64,000 nt of DNA from Platerodrilus igneus (lineage: Eukaryota > Arthropoda > Insecta > Coleoptera > Lycidae), in the NCBI GenBank assembly GCA_036346225.1, contig JARFIW010001257.1:278001-342000 (forward strand), written 5' to 3'. A program made the position numbers and the translations under genes. Every line of letters starts with the position of its first letter. The stretch's first letter is position 1. Below are positions 23,131 through 32,481 of the stretch, in pieces. The notes under the pieces are model-generated. The model saw nothing but the letters and a program-made list of their open reading frames with translations. It searched no databases and was not told the origin of the DNA.

Positions 23131-25365
23131 GTGTCTTAAATTTTTGAGGTGAACATATTTTGTTATCTTGCCGTCGTCTATCGCGGCTACGTTTTTGTCG
23201 GATATTCGTTTTATTTTAAAGGGTCCTAAATTTCTCGGTGCCGTTTTGTGTCTTTTGCTTTGGTAATTTTTCTCGAATACGGTTTGTCCTATGGAAAATT
23301 TGTTTATGTCTGAGTTTTTATTACGGGTCGCGGTAATGCGTTCTTTATCGTTATCTAATTTGTCCTTTACTTTGTCATAGGTTATTTTTAGTTTTTCCTT
23401 GTGGTCTTTAGCGTATTGCTGATAGATTTCTTTGTTATAATGTATATCGTAGGGGTTGCGTGAATCTGAATGTCCTAAGGTTAGTTCTAAGGGTGTAAAA
23501 TTTGTAGTTGAATGAATCGTGTTATTATACGCGATTAATGCGTATGACATTAAATTGGTTATGTGTTCTTTCTCGTAATTTATTCTTAATAGTCTGATCT
23601 GTTCTAATAGGGTTGAATGTAGTCTCTCAATTAGTCCGTTTGATTCAGGGTGGTTTTCCGTTATAAAGTGAATCTTTATTTTGTGTAATTCTAAAGTGTT
23701 TTGAATTGTTTCGTTTTTGAATTCGCTTCCGTTATCTAATGTTATTGTTTCGGGTGTTCCGTAAAATGTAAAATAGTGTAGAAATCCTTGGGTTACGTCT
23801 ATACTATTTTTAGAAGTGATTGGTATTGCTTGTCCTATTTTCGTAAATGCGTCCACGATTGTTAGGTAACTTTGTGCTTCTACTACTAGAGTATCTGCAT
23901 GTAATTTCTGGAAAGGTTTGTCTGGTGTTTGAGTTAACATTAAGGGTATCTTTGGGGGTTTTCTGTCATATTTGGCTTTATCACATAATTCGCACTGATT
24001 GATAAAGTCGGTAGTTAATTCTTTCATGTCTTTGAAATAGTAACGTCTCATAATTTGTTTTAGGGTCTCGTTTATTCCTCGATGGTTGGTCTTTCCTTTG
24101 TGTTGATTTCTTATTACGTCATTTATTTCGTCAGGGTCGTCTAATGTTATTAATTTTCTTGTGCATCTTATAAGTTCGGGGCCAGAATTGTTAAATAGTT
24201 TAACATATATTTCTGAAAATCGTTTGTATAAGTTTTCCGTGTTAAAGTAAAAGTAAAATCGTTTTTTCTCGGGGGTGTATTCCTTTAATATTTTAATTAT
24301 CTGTGATTCATTGTCGTCTTTAGTTATTTGAACTTGGTAAATTTTCTTATTATCCATTTTCGTGTATTTTACAGGGTTGGGGTTGTTTAAAACTTCTGTG
24401 ATTATAAATTGATTGGGTTTCATGTCTATAGCTTCGTTTAAAATTTTTATTTCGGTTTCCGGTTCGTCATTTTGTGTCGAATGTATAGTTTCCATTTCTT
24501 CTGGGTCTTCTCTGACTTCGGTTTCGTCTACGTTTCCTACTAATGATTCTGTCTCAAGTGCGTTAAGTTGGATTCTACTTAAAGCGTCTGCATTATTGTT
24601 GTAAATTCCCTTTTTGTATATGATCTCATAATCATATTCTTCTAGTCTAATTCTCCATCTTTGTAATTTCGAGTTAGGTTCTTTGAGTTTGCATAGCCAT
24701 ACTAATGGTCTATGATCGGTATATATATAGAATTTCCGTCCGTATAGGTACGGTCTAAAATATTTTGTTGCCCAAATTATGGCTAACAATTCTTTCTCTA
24801 TCGTACTGTATCGTTGCTCTGTTTCGTTGAGGGTTCTTGATGCGTAACTGATAGGTTTATCGTTACCTACTGTTCCTTGACTTAATACTGCGCCTAAGGC
24901 TACATTTGATGCGTCCGTTGTTAAAATGAATGGTTTCGAAAAGTCTGGGTATTCTAATACGGGGTGATTTGTTAAAATACTTTCGATTTTATCTACTGCT
25001 TTTATGAATTCTGGGGTATGTACAATTTTGTTTCCCTTTTTTAAACAATTGGTTAGGGGCTTTGTTATTTGAGCATAACCTTTTATGAATTTTCGGTAAT
25101 ATCCGCTAAGGCCTAAAAATCCTTTAATCTCTTTATTCGTTTTGGGTATGGGGTAATTTAATACAGCGTTTGTTTTGTCGGGGTTTGGCATCACTCCTTG
25201 GGGTGTTATTACGTGTCCTAAAAAGGTTACTTCTTTCTGTAGAAATTCGCTTTTGTCTAGTTGTACTTTAAATTTTGCGGTTCTTAATCTTTCGAACACT
25301 TCTCTTAATCTTTCTATGTGCTCCACTAATGATGTTGAATACACTATTATATCGTCTAGGTACAC
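23056..25365 (-). CDS. pol: gypsy-A pol, 3' part: RT end, RNase H, integrase
   Basis: 769 open codons. YLDD, the RT catalytic box, is at residues 2-5. RNase H runs from LTTDASN (Asp 151) through TDHRPL to NADALSR. The integrase has HHCC (His422, His428, Cys458, Cys461) and catalytic Asp491, Asp544 and Glu580, a D-x52-D-x35-E core. A GPF motif at about residue 714 belongs to the GPY/F module before the C-terminus. This stretch shows no breaks, unlike the rest of the element. Its beginning is joined to the rest of RT through a frameshift at about 25369, so the M at residue 1 is not a real start. Integrase would insert the cDNA; the observed target is ACGCGT. Confidence 0.9.
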   Translation of the reverse strand: MYLDDIIVYSTSLVEHIERLREVFERLRTAKFKVQLDKSEFLQKEVTFLGHVITPQGVMPNPDKTNAVLNYPIPKTNKEIKGFLGLSGYYRKFIKGYAQITKPLTNCLKKGNKIVHTPEFIKAVDKIESILTNHPVLEYPDFSKPFILTTDASNVALGAVLSQGTVGNDKPISYASRTLNETEQRYSTIEKELLAIIWATKYFRPYLYGRKFYIYTDHRPLVWLCKLKEPNSKLQRWRIRLEEYDYEIIYKKGIYNNNADALSRIQLNALETESLVGNVDETEVREDPEEMETIHSTQNDEPETEIKILNEAIDMKPNQFIITEVLNNPNPVKYTKMDNKKIYQVQITKDDNESQIIKILKEYTPEKKRFYFYFNTENLYKRFSEIYVKLFNNSGPELIRCTRKLITLDDPDEINDVIRNQHKGKTNHRGINETLKQIMRRYYFKDMKELTTDFINQCELCDKAKYDRKPPKIPLMLTQTPDKPFQKLHADTLVVEAQSYLTIVDAFTKIGQAIPITSKNSIDVTQGFLHYFTFYGTPETITLDNGSEFKNETIQNTLELHKIKIHFITENHPESNGLIERLHSTLLEQIRLLRINYEKEHITNLMSYALIAYNNTIHSTTNFTPLELTLGHSDSRNPYDIHYNKEIYQQYAKDHKEKLKITYDKVKDKLDNDKERITATRNKNSDINKFSIGQTVFEKNYQSKRHKTAPRNLGPFKIKRISDKNVAAIDDGKITKYVHLKNLRHPVPSDGQSSPLPSTSTQVERTQKL

Positions 25366-26502
25366 CTAGGCATTTTTCGTTGTGTATCCCTCGTAGTATG
25401 TTATCCATTACTCGTTGAAATGTTGCGGGTGCGTTCTTCAGTCCAAATGGCATCCGTTTATACTCGTAGTGTCCTCTACGTGTGCTAAAGGCTGTTTTCT
25501 GTGTATCTCCTTCTTCAATTTCTACTTGATGGTATCCTGATGCTAAGTCGTCGAAAAATATTGGCATTTGCCTAATTTATCTAATATTTCTGTGATATTC
25601 GGTAACGGGTATTTGTCGTCTACCGTTTTTTCGTTCAGTTTGCGGTAATCTATTACCATTCGGTATTTCCGTTTTCCTGATGCGTCTAGTTTCTTTGGTA
25701 CTATTAGTACGGGGCTGCTCCATGGTGAATTGGAGTGTTGTATAATATCTTGATCTAATAGATCGGTTACCTGTCTGTCAGCTTCTTCCTGACTTGCCTG
25801 GGGTAATCTGTATGCTTTGGTGAATAGGGGTTTGTTATCCGTTAGCTCAATGTTGTGTTTAACTGTGTTTGTAAACGTTAGGGGTATTCCTTCGCAATGG
25901 AATATATCGCGGTATTCGTAACATAATTTTTGTATTGCGTTTTGTTCTTCGTGGTTTATGTCGCGGTTAAATCGGATATTCTTTAAATTTTGTTTTAACA
26001 TTTCATCGTTTTCTACGGGGTTGTAATTTTCGTTTGGGGATTCATCTATTTCCATTTCGTTAAAGTTTAATTCTTCTATGTTTATTGGATTTGTTAAAGA
26101 TATTTCTACGGGGTAATCGTTCGAGTTTAATATTGTTGTTGTGGCGTAATTATTTTTGATTTTTACTAATGCGGTTGGGGTTTCTACTCCTTGTTGAAAA
26201 GTTATATGGTTTATTATTCCTAAGTTTTTATTTGAATTTACGGGGATTTTTTTTTCTGTTTGGGGTTCTAATGTATATTTTTCGTCGATTTGGGTATTTT
26301 GAAATTTGATGGGGATTCGTCCATACTTGGTTCTTAATAATCGGTTTTTGATATCTATGTTGGCTCCTAATTTTCTTAGAAGGTCCATTCCTAATAGTCC
26401 GTCATATTTGTCATTGAATTCAAATATGCAGAATTTGTGTTTCATCTTTACGTTAAAGGTTTTTGGTAAAGGTATGTTTGCTACGAATTGGTGTATGGTT
26501 GT
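25366..26502 (-). pseudogene. pol: gypsy-A pol: reverse transcriptase N-terminal part
   Basis: Contains the protease tail (YDGLLGMDLLRKLGANI), [45 protein letters not shown] and [13 protein letters not shown]. Three reading breaks are visible: at about 26503 between protease and RT, at about 25551 within the first Asp motif, and at about 25369 (an extra G in CCTAGGTG) just before YLDD. Each is a 1-2 base change. Some may be base-calling errors, because the downstream pol is intact. Confidence 0.85.
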
Positions 26503-26723
26503 TGATGGGCGGTTTTAATTTTAAAGGGTTCTCTTTCTACATAGTTTAGATAATGTTTTTTTACTGTTCGCGGGCTTATTAATGTTTTTGAAGATCCGGT
26601 ATCGATTAGTAATTTAAATTCAGCGTGGGGTATTTCGATATAGGGCAATACAAGGTGATTCATATTATTTAGATTTATTACGTTAGGTCGTTTATAAAAT
26701 GGTCCATGCGAAAATTTGAGCAT
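26503..26723 (-). pseudogene. pol: gypsy-A aspartic protease
   Basis: The frame begins upstream of the end of gag, overlapping it in a different register, and carries LLIDTGSSKTLIS, the retropepsin active site, at about residues 37-49. It matches the protease of copy 1. It is broken from the RT frame at about 26503. It would process Gag-Pol. Confidence 0.85.
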
Positions 26724-27894
26724 GTGTTCTCTTCGTCGTCCTCCTCGTAATTTTCGTGTGGTTCTTCGCGTTCATAATGGTTTGATTGATTCTGTTCGTT
26801 ATTCGTACACGGTTGATTATTATTATTCTGGTCATCTTCATACTCTTCTACTTCTTGGTGAAATAGCTCTTCTGAAGTGAAAGTGCGTTTTTGATTAGGG
26901 TTTGGTCTTATGTGCGTTATTTTTGTGTTAGGTCTGGTGTTACCAGATGAGGTATCCATTGGTGTAGGTTTGTAATAATTATTGGGATTATTAGTGTTTA
27001 TCATCGGTGAGTTTCTGTTAGGATTCGCGTTAAATGCTGGTCTTTGTTGATTTATATTTTGGTTAAATCTCGGTTGAAATGCGGGTTTTGAAAAGTTCGA
27101 GTTAAATGTTGGTTGATATGCGGAAAGTTCGGGTAAAATGTTGGTTTTGAGAATTGTTTGTATTGGTTGTTAAAGTTTGAATTATTAAAATGTGGATTAT
27201 TTGTTCGCGTTTGGCTTGTTTGTGCATTGAATGAGTTAAATTTTTGTTGTGGATTTATTTGTCTTGCGGGTTGTATAGTTTTCATTGGCGTATAGCTTTT
27301 ATTCGCGTTGGGGTTATATAGTCGGTTTCTATAGTACATTACGTTTTCTTCTTCAATTATCATATTCATTGCTTCTTCTAAGTTTTGGGGATGTTGAAAT
27401 CTAATTTTATCTGAAAGTCTTTCGGGTAGTGCATTTAGATAAGTGTCTAATGCCATCTCATCATACATCTTAGTTTTTATTAGTCTCACGTTTGGGTCGG
27501 TTTCTTCGATTTTGAGTTTTGTCAAGATTAGGCTTCTTACATCTTGGCATCTCATTCCAAATTGATAGGGTGACTGGTTGTGTTCCATTCGTAGACCGGT
27601 TAAGTCCCTTACTAAACATTTTAAGTTCCGTTGATCGCCGAAATATGCAATTAATATTCGTTTAAATTGTTCCCATTCGTCTACGTCTTCGCGACTGGCT
27701 ATTAGCGTTAGTGCCCTTCCGGTTAGTTTACTGGTAATGAGGCGGATCAGTAAAGTGTTTCTGTCGTTATCGCCTGGCTTATAAAAGGTCTTTAAAAATA
27801 TTTCGCTTGCCGAAATGTAATTTCTGAGTAAGCATGTGTCATATCCGTTAAAGCTGGGGATCATTTAGAGGTACAGCTTCATTTCAGTAGTCAT
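26681..27894 (-). pseudogene. gag: gypsy-A gag
   Basis: By comparison with copy 1 the start is the ATG at 27892-27894, but the tenth codon after it is TAA (27865-27867). The frame then opens again at 27864. The capsid-like part includes EIFLKTFYKPGD, SKLTGRALTLIA, AYFGDQRN and LSDKIRFQHPQN. A frameshift at about 27115 leads into the Asn-rich and acidic C-terminal tail (ENYEEDDEENTCSNF) ending at about 26681. No CCHC knuckle is present, as in Drosophila gypsy-group Gag. Confidence 0.85.
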
Positions 27895-29744
27895 CTTGGC
27901 TGGGGTAATATTTGGGTAATTTTTAAAAAGTAAAAAAAAAATTTTTTTTTTTTTGAAAAAATTTGGTTTTATTTTGTGGTTTTTCGGTGTTATTTGATGA
28001 GTTTTACGCTTAGTATTAGTTTGGTTGAGTTTACTTTTGATTTGCCGATTTTTAATTTTAATTTCCGAAGTTTCAATAGGCTGGGTTATTTTTTGTGGTA
28101 ATTTATCGGGTGTGAATGTTTTGCGTTATTTGCGTCAGTTATTACTTCTCTAATTTTTTATTATGTCGATTTTATTTAGGTGCGTAATAATTATCTCGTT
28201 GGTTTATGCGATTGTAAGGTGTCTGCAATGCTTACAATATTATCTGCTACAGGATGTTGTTAGTTACTTAGTTGCATTTGCGTCTCTAATATAAGTTATT
28301 TTTAATTTTACCGTGGGTGTAATTTATTACTTGCAGTGATTTTATATAATACAATTTGTGCGTCTTTAATTTATTGCAGTAAAATTTTCACGTTCGACTA
28401 CGGTTGTAGTTTGCGTTTTAGTACCGTACTTATTTATTCTTTCTGAGTAGTTTTAGATTGATACTTAAATAAAGTTTCTGATCGTAATTTTATGTTGCTT
28501 TTAATTTAACAATACTGAAAAGGTTTTGCGATGTATTTAAATTGCTTTTGATGGGATTTATTATTAGATTTTTATGCGTATTTATTCAAGGTTAGTTTCA
28601 TTTACTTTTGTAAGGATAAGTGTTGATTTTGCGTTCAATTTGAATTCGCGCTTCGTTATTTCTCGTATTAAGATGTGGTTTTTAATAATAGAATGTGATT
28701 TGTTTATTTATGGATGGTATTTGAATTTGAATCGTGGTGTTATAAGGTTTTGATTTTTTAATTTGCTCGTGGTTGTGCTTTCGCGTTTTTTCTTGGTGTA
28801 TTTTAAATTATTTTGTGCGTCAGTTAATTCTTTTATTGTGGGATTGGAAGTTTTTATTTCTTGTGTTAGTTGGGATTGTAGAATTAGAAATTCTAAAATT
28901 TGTTGCGCCAGTTAAGATTGAATTAGAAATTCTAAAAATTTCTTGCGTTAGTTAAGTTAAGATTTAATTTAAAAATTCTAAAAATTTTTCGCGTCAGTTA
29001 AGGTTTGATTCAACAATTCTAAAATTTGTTGCGCCAGTTAAAGCTGTTGAGTTAGAGGTTTTAAAAATTTTTCCGCGCTAGTTAAGATTTAATTCCGCAA
29101 TCTTAAGAGGTTTAATTTTGTTTCTAAGAATTTTTCTTACGTTAGTTATAACGTGATCTAGTCTCTTGCGCTTTGCGACTTTTTTAATAATTGTCTCTAG
29201 TTTTTGTTTCAGAATAATTTTTCTCAGTTCTTAGTCTCAGAATTTTTTTTTTGTCTCAAGTTTTCATAAATTTTTCATATATACAACTAAAATAATAATA
29301 AAATTTCAATAAAGGCTTGAAGATAATCTCTAGCAATTGCTAAGTCGATTATTTTCAAAAAATGGCATAAAATATTTGTAACAATAGTCAATATATACAT
29401 AAATAAATTCATAAACTAGCAAATATCAATTGTCTTTGTTAATAATAAAATAAATTTCAATTGGTTTAGGAAAATGAACTTACACTAGTTGCTTGGTTGC
29501 TTTCATTGATTTGTTTTCTATGTTTCTGTTTTTCTTTTGGCTTCTTGGATTTGATCTATGCTTGTATCGCCTCCAATTTTTTCTTTTGTTGAATTCGAAC
29601 TATGCTTCTTTCTCCTTCAACTGCTGGACTTGAACGATGCGTGTTTCTTCTCCAACTTTTTGTTTTTGTTCTGCCAAAATCGGAATTGAAATTCCCGGAC
29701 CACCAGTTCCTCGAAGTTGGATTCGCTAGTGCCCTTTTGACATC
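27895..29744 (-). other. gypsy-A leader / 5' untranslated region
   Basis: 1.85 kb without ORFs between primer site and gag. It includes A9/T-rich runs at 27931-27962 and a degenerate repeat array (separate entry). The long leader with repeats is in the place of the insulators of gypsy and Idefix. Confidence 0.7.
28816..29151 (-). repeat. Degenerate GCGYYAGTTAAG direct-repeat array in gypsy-A leader
   Basis: Copies start near 28816, 28862, 28904, 28945, 28990, 29031, 29074 and 29139, mostly 41-46 bp apart. Each pairs GCGYYAGTTAA with an AATTCTAAAAATTT-type spacer. The core equals the primer-site/LTR junction GCGCCAGTTAAGG at 29755-29767. Confidence 0.75.
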
Positions 29745-29760
29745 CGTTACGACTGCGCCA
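29745..29760 (-). promoter_or_regulatory. gypsy-A primer binding site
   Basis: The minus strand reads TGGCGCAGTCGTAACG, starting at the last LTR base. TGGCGCAGTCG is the start of the Ser-tRNA site known from 17.6/297-type elements. Confidence 0.75.
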
Positions 29761-30340
29761 GTTAAGGTTCGTGGCTTCGAGCGGTCCTTTTTAAAAAGAC
29801 TTCTTTGAACTTTAACAAATTTATTTGGTTTTATACAGAAGTTAATTATTGAATTTTAACAAACTTGAATAATAAGTCTAAGTCGAAATACATTAATTAA
29901 TTGTACAATGAGTTATCTTACGAACTGCAAGGTAAAAGCTGAACGTTTGATGAACTGCCTAGGAGTGGAGCTCCTGGTCCTTATATAACTTTTTCCCCCT
30001 CACATTTCTGTGGGAACCTGCGGACGTAATGTCCGCTTACACTTCATAATACATAGTTGCTATCTTAAAAGCTATTCATAATTACAATGTTGCAGGCTTA
30101 TTCTGCGTAATCTCAGTACGTGACATCCGACGACCGTCTGTGACTTGACATCTGCAGTATCACTTATCCTTGTGCTACTTTGTAGCGTTTCCACTCGTGG
30201 GAACTGAAATCATCTTAATAAATTGTAATAAATTGTTGCAACGACATTGTTGCACTGTCCTAACATTTCCTAATGTTTTCTAATATTTTCTAATAAAGAT
30301 ATTAGTTTTATATGTATAATAGATGGGGGATCCTATAACT
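29760..30340 (-). repeat. gypsy-A 5' LTR
   Basis: 581 bp. On its own strand: TATA-like TTATATAAGG at about 29981-29990, polyadenylation-like AATAAA at 29820-29825, end AACT at 29760. It differs from the other LTR by four or five transitions and a 10-bp repeat unit (TTTTCTAATA). Confidence 0.9.
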
Positions 30341-30938
30341 CGCGTCGATGTGAAGAAAATAAACCAGGTCAGATTTTTAGTTATAAGACATTTTATTTTT
30401 CTATATTTTTTATTTTGAATATTGAATTTGCTTAATATAAATGAATGTGAAAAAGTCAACAATGGATTTGAATACGTATAAAGTGCGTGATATGATAACA
30501 GGTTTAGAACGTTCTACACTTCGTTTGTAAAGATAATGGGTTTTTTGGTGACTTTGGGTTTTGTGTAAATAGTATATGATGTTTAATAAATGAAATTTAC
30601 AACATTAACTAATTGAAAAGTGTATTTCAAATAATTTACAAAAGCTGTACATAATATTGGTTTCATTATATAAAATCGAATTACCTGAATTTTATAATTC
30701 CAAATAAATGCTAGTCGAGGTCATAAGATAAAGTCAAAGAGAGTAATTTGATAATTTAAATAGTTCAAGGAGGAGCTACGCGTTGAATAGGAAATTGATA
30801 ACGAGGAAGGCGGTAACGTATCAAATTTTGTTACTGGTAGACAAGGTTGGTTCAAGATAAAATCCAGTTAAGTTCTGGAGGGAATTTATAGCAACATTAA
30901 TAAGACAGCCCAGGAGATAGTTTTCACCAGTAGCATAG

Positions 30939-30940
<2 letters not shown>

Positions 30941-30993
<53 letters not shown>
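30941..30993. repeat. (AT)n tract
   Basis: Separates the CATAGCAA end of M copy 2 from the PLE start AAATCGTTAATGGACT. Confidence 0.95.
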
Positions 30994-30996
<3 letters not shown>

Positions 30997-31001
30997 CGTT
31001 A

Positions 31002-32036
31002 ATGGACTGTTTTGCCCCATCCCATCATATTAATGAAACAATAATCACGTTCAATAGTTTTGATAAACAATTACAATTTACTAGTGAGACAGAAATAGAT
31101 GGAAAATTACCTTTTCTTGATATCTTAGTTATTAGAGGAACAAACAACGTTTTAATATTTGACTATTATACTAAACCTACCAATTCAGGTAGATATTTGA
31201 ATTTTCTTTTCAACCATTCATTGAAAGATAAATTCAACACAGTCACTGCCATGAAATATCGCATTGAAAAGATTTCTGATCCCCAATTTTTAAATAAAAA
31301 TAAAAGAATTCTGTTCAATACCTTATTAAACAATAGTTACCCCAAACAATTTTTACGTAATCTCATCTACACCAACACGTTGGATATAAACAATAGCTTC
31401 CATAATAATATTAACAATAATGTATCTCACAATATTAATAACAATAACCAAGACAATGTCATTTTCAACAATTACAATAACAATAATAACAACAACAATA
31501 GCTTACCGCCTAACAACAACATTAACAATTTAAATACCACCCTATACAAAAAACTACAATTTATTCGGGGTTTAGCTCCGCTACTAGTAAGAGTTCTTAA
31601 ACAACCTGGTATTGCCATTGCATTCAAGTACAACAATACCATTAACAATGTATTTACTAGACTAAATAACCCTGCCCCTAAATTATTAAACAGTAACTTA
31701 ATTTACAAGATCGTCTGTAGCTGTCAGGCATCCTACATTGGTCAAACTTCCCAATGGTTGAGGAATCGTCTGAGGCAATATACAAGTGACTGCAGGATCA
31801 ATTCTAACAAATGTGCATTAGCTAAACATGTTTATACAACCAAACATACTCCCGCATATGAAGAAATTAAAATATTAGACAAACAGTCCAATTACAAAAC
31901 CAGACCCTTTCTAGAATCTTACTATATTAACAAAGAAGAACAATGTTTGAACAATAAACAAGATATAGAAGAGTCACACAGATTTTATTCTACTCTATAT
32001 AGTTTAAATCATTTCAAATCTAATGCACTTCTTTAA
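31002..32036 (+). CDS. PLE RT thumb region and GIY-YIG endonuclease
   Basis: 344 codons. Residues 15-120 (FNSFDKQLQFTSE, LPFLDILV, TKPTNSGRYLNF) are the RT thumb of Penelope-like elements; palm motifs are missing, so this is a 5'-truncated copy. Residues 125-180 are an Asn-rich linker from AAC/AAT triplet expansion. Residues 232-310 are the GIY-YIG endonuclease: Tyr235, Cys239 and Cys241, YIGQT at 245-249, an Arg-rich helix, His276 and His282, and Glu305 in FLESYYI. PLE endonuclease nicks target DNA to prime reverse transcription. No stop within the retained part. The ATG at 31002 sits by chance at the truncation point and is not the true start. Confidence 0.9.
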   Translation: MDCFAPSHHINETIITFNSFDKQLQFTSETEIDGKLPFLDILVIRGTNNVLIFDYYTKPTNSGRYLNFLFNHSLKDKFNTVTAMKYRIEKISDPQFLNKNKRILFNTLLNNSYPKQFLRNLIYTNTLDINNSFHNNINNNVSHNINNNNQDNVIFNNYNNNNNNNNSLPPNNNINNLNTTLYKKLQFIRGLAPLLVRVLKQPGIAIAFKYNNTINNVFTRLNNPAPKLLNSNLIYKIVCSCQASYIGQTSQWLRNRLRQYTSDCRINSNKCALAKHVYTTKHTPAYEEIKILDKQSNYKTRPFLESYYINKEEQCLNNKQDIEESHRFYSTLYSLNHFKSNALL

Positions 32037-32326
32037 GAGCTTTCTTACATGATAATCACATAAACATTAAATCTATATCATCTACTTCAACCATATTAAT
32101 CTTCTAACATATTAGTTTTTAAGACTCAATTTGTTACTAGATCTACATCTTGTTTCCTACTAAATGAATTTTATTAATAATTTTTGATCAAAGTAATCAT
32201 ATGTTAATTTTAAATTTTGACAATTTTGCTATTTTTCAAATTTGACAAATATTGATTTTATATAGTAAGGAACTGATCTATTGTATTATGTTAGTTTTAT
32301 ATTACAACACTTCTAATTGTAGATGC

Positions 32327-32360
32327 TTTTGACAAAGGCAAAAAGTTTTGCCGAAACGTT
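32327..32360 (+). ncRNA. Hammerhead-like motif in PLE 3' region (variant core)
   Basis: TTTTGACAAAGGC, loop, TTGCCGAAACGTT. Stem II (GGCAAAA/TTTTGCC) and GAAAC are intact. The first core box reads UUGACAA where the ribozyme consensus is CUGANGA. Same sequence as in both arms of 8154-8492, apart from small changes. Confidence 0.45.
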
Positions 32361-32440
32361 AAGCAGAAGAAATTAAATTTTGAACTTTACATAAACTATT
32401 ATTATTGGGACTTTATACCCAGTATACTACTATCTGGTTC

Positions 32441-32443
<3 letters not shown>

Positions 32444-32479
<36 letters not shown>
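32444..32479. repeat. (AT)n tract
   Basis: Between the PLE 3' end and the TTGCTGTG start of M copy 3. Confidence 0.95.

Positions 32480-32481
<2 letters not shown>

Larger units (their letters stand above)
21147..30340 (-). mobile_element. gypsy-A: errantivirus-like LTR retrotransposon, full length
   Basis: 9.2 kb on the minus strand in M copy 2, with 4-bp CGCG target duplications and LTRs AGTTA...TAACT. Order from its 5' end: LTR, Ser-tRNA-type primer site, 1.85-kb leader, gag, protease, RT, RNase H, integrase, env, purine tract, LTR. Errantivirus traits are env, AGTTA ends, a PBS overlapping the LTR by one base, and a 4-bp duplication in an alternating purine-pyrimidine palindrome. The copy has a nonsense codon and several frameshifts, so it is defective as read. 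The LTRs differ by a few transitions and one 10-bp indel, which indicates a fairly recent insertion. Confidence 0.9.
19615..30941 (+). mobile_element. M element, copy 2, interrupted by a SINE and gypsy-A
   Basis: Starts TTGCTGTGATAAGGG after a short (AT)4 and ends CATAGCAA at 30941 against a long (AT)n. Own sequence is 19615-20204, 20515-21146 and 30341-30941, together about 1.85 kb, like the other M copies. Near the left end it carries two related blocks with ACACCCTGTATATA and ATACCCTGTAGATA (19755-19900), conserved in copies 3 and 4. The two inserts have clean target duplications (20191-20204/20501-20514 and 21143-21146/30341-30344). Confidence 0.8.
30994..32443 (+). mobile_element. Penelope-like element, 5'-truncated
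   Basis: Begins right after (AT)n, within the end of the RT, and includes the ORF at 31002-32036 and a 3' non-coding region with the hammerhead-like motif. It ends at TCTGGTTCCCAAT against the next (AT)n. The non-coding part matches each arm of the palindrome at 8154-8492, apart from a 60-bp stretch at 32260-32320 unique to this copy. Confidence 0.85.
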
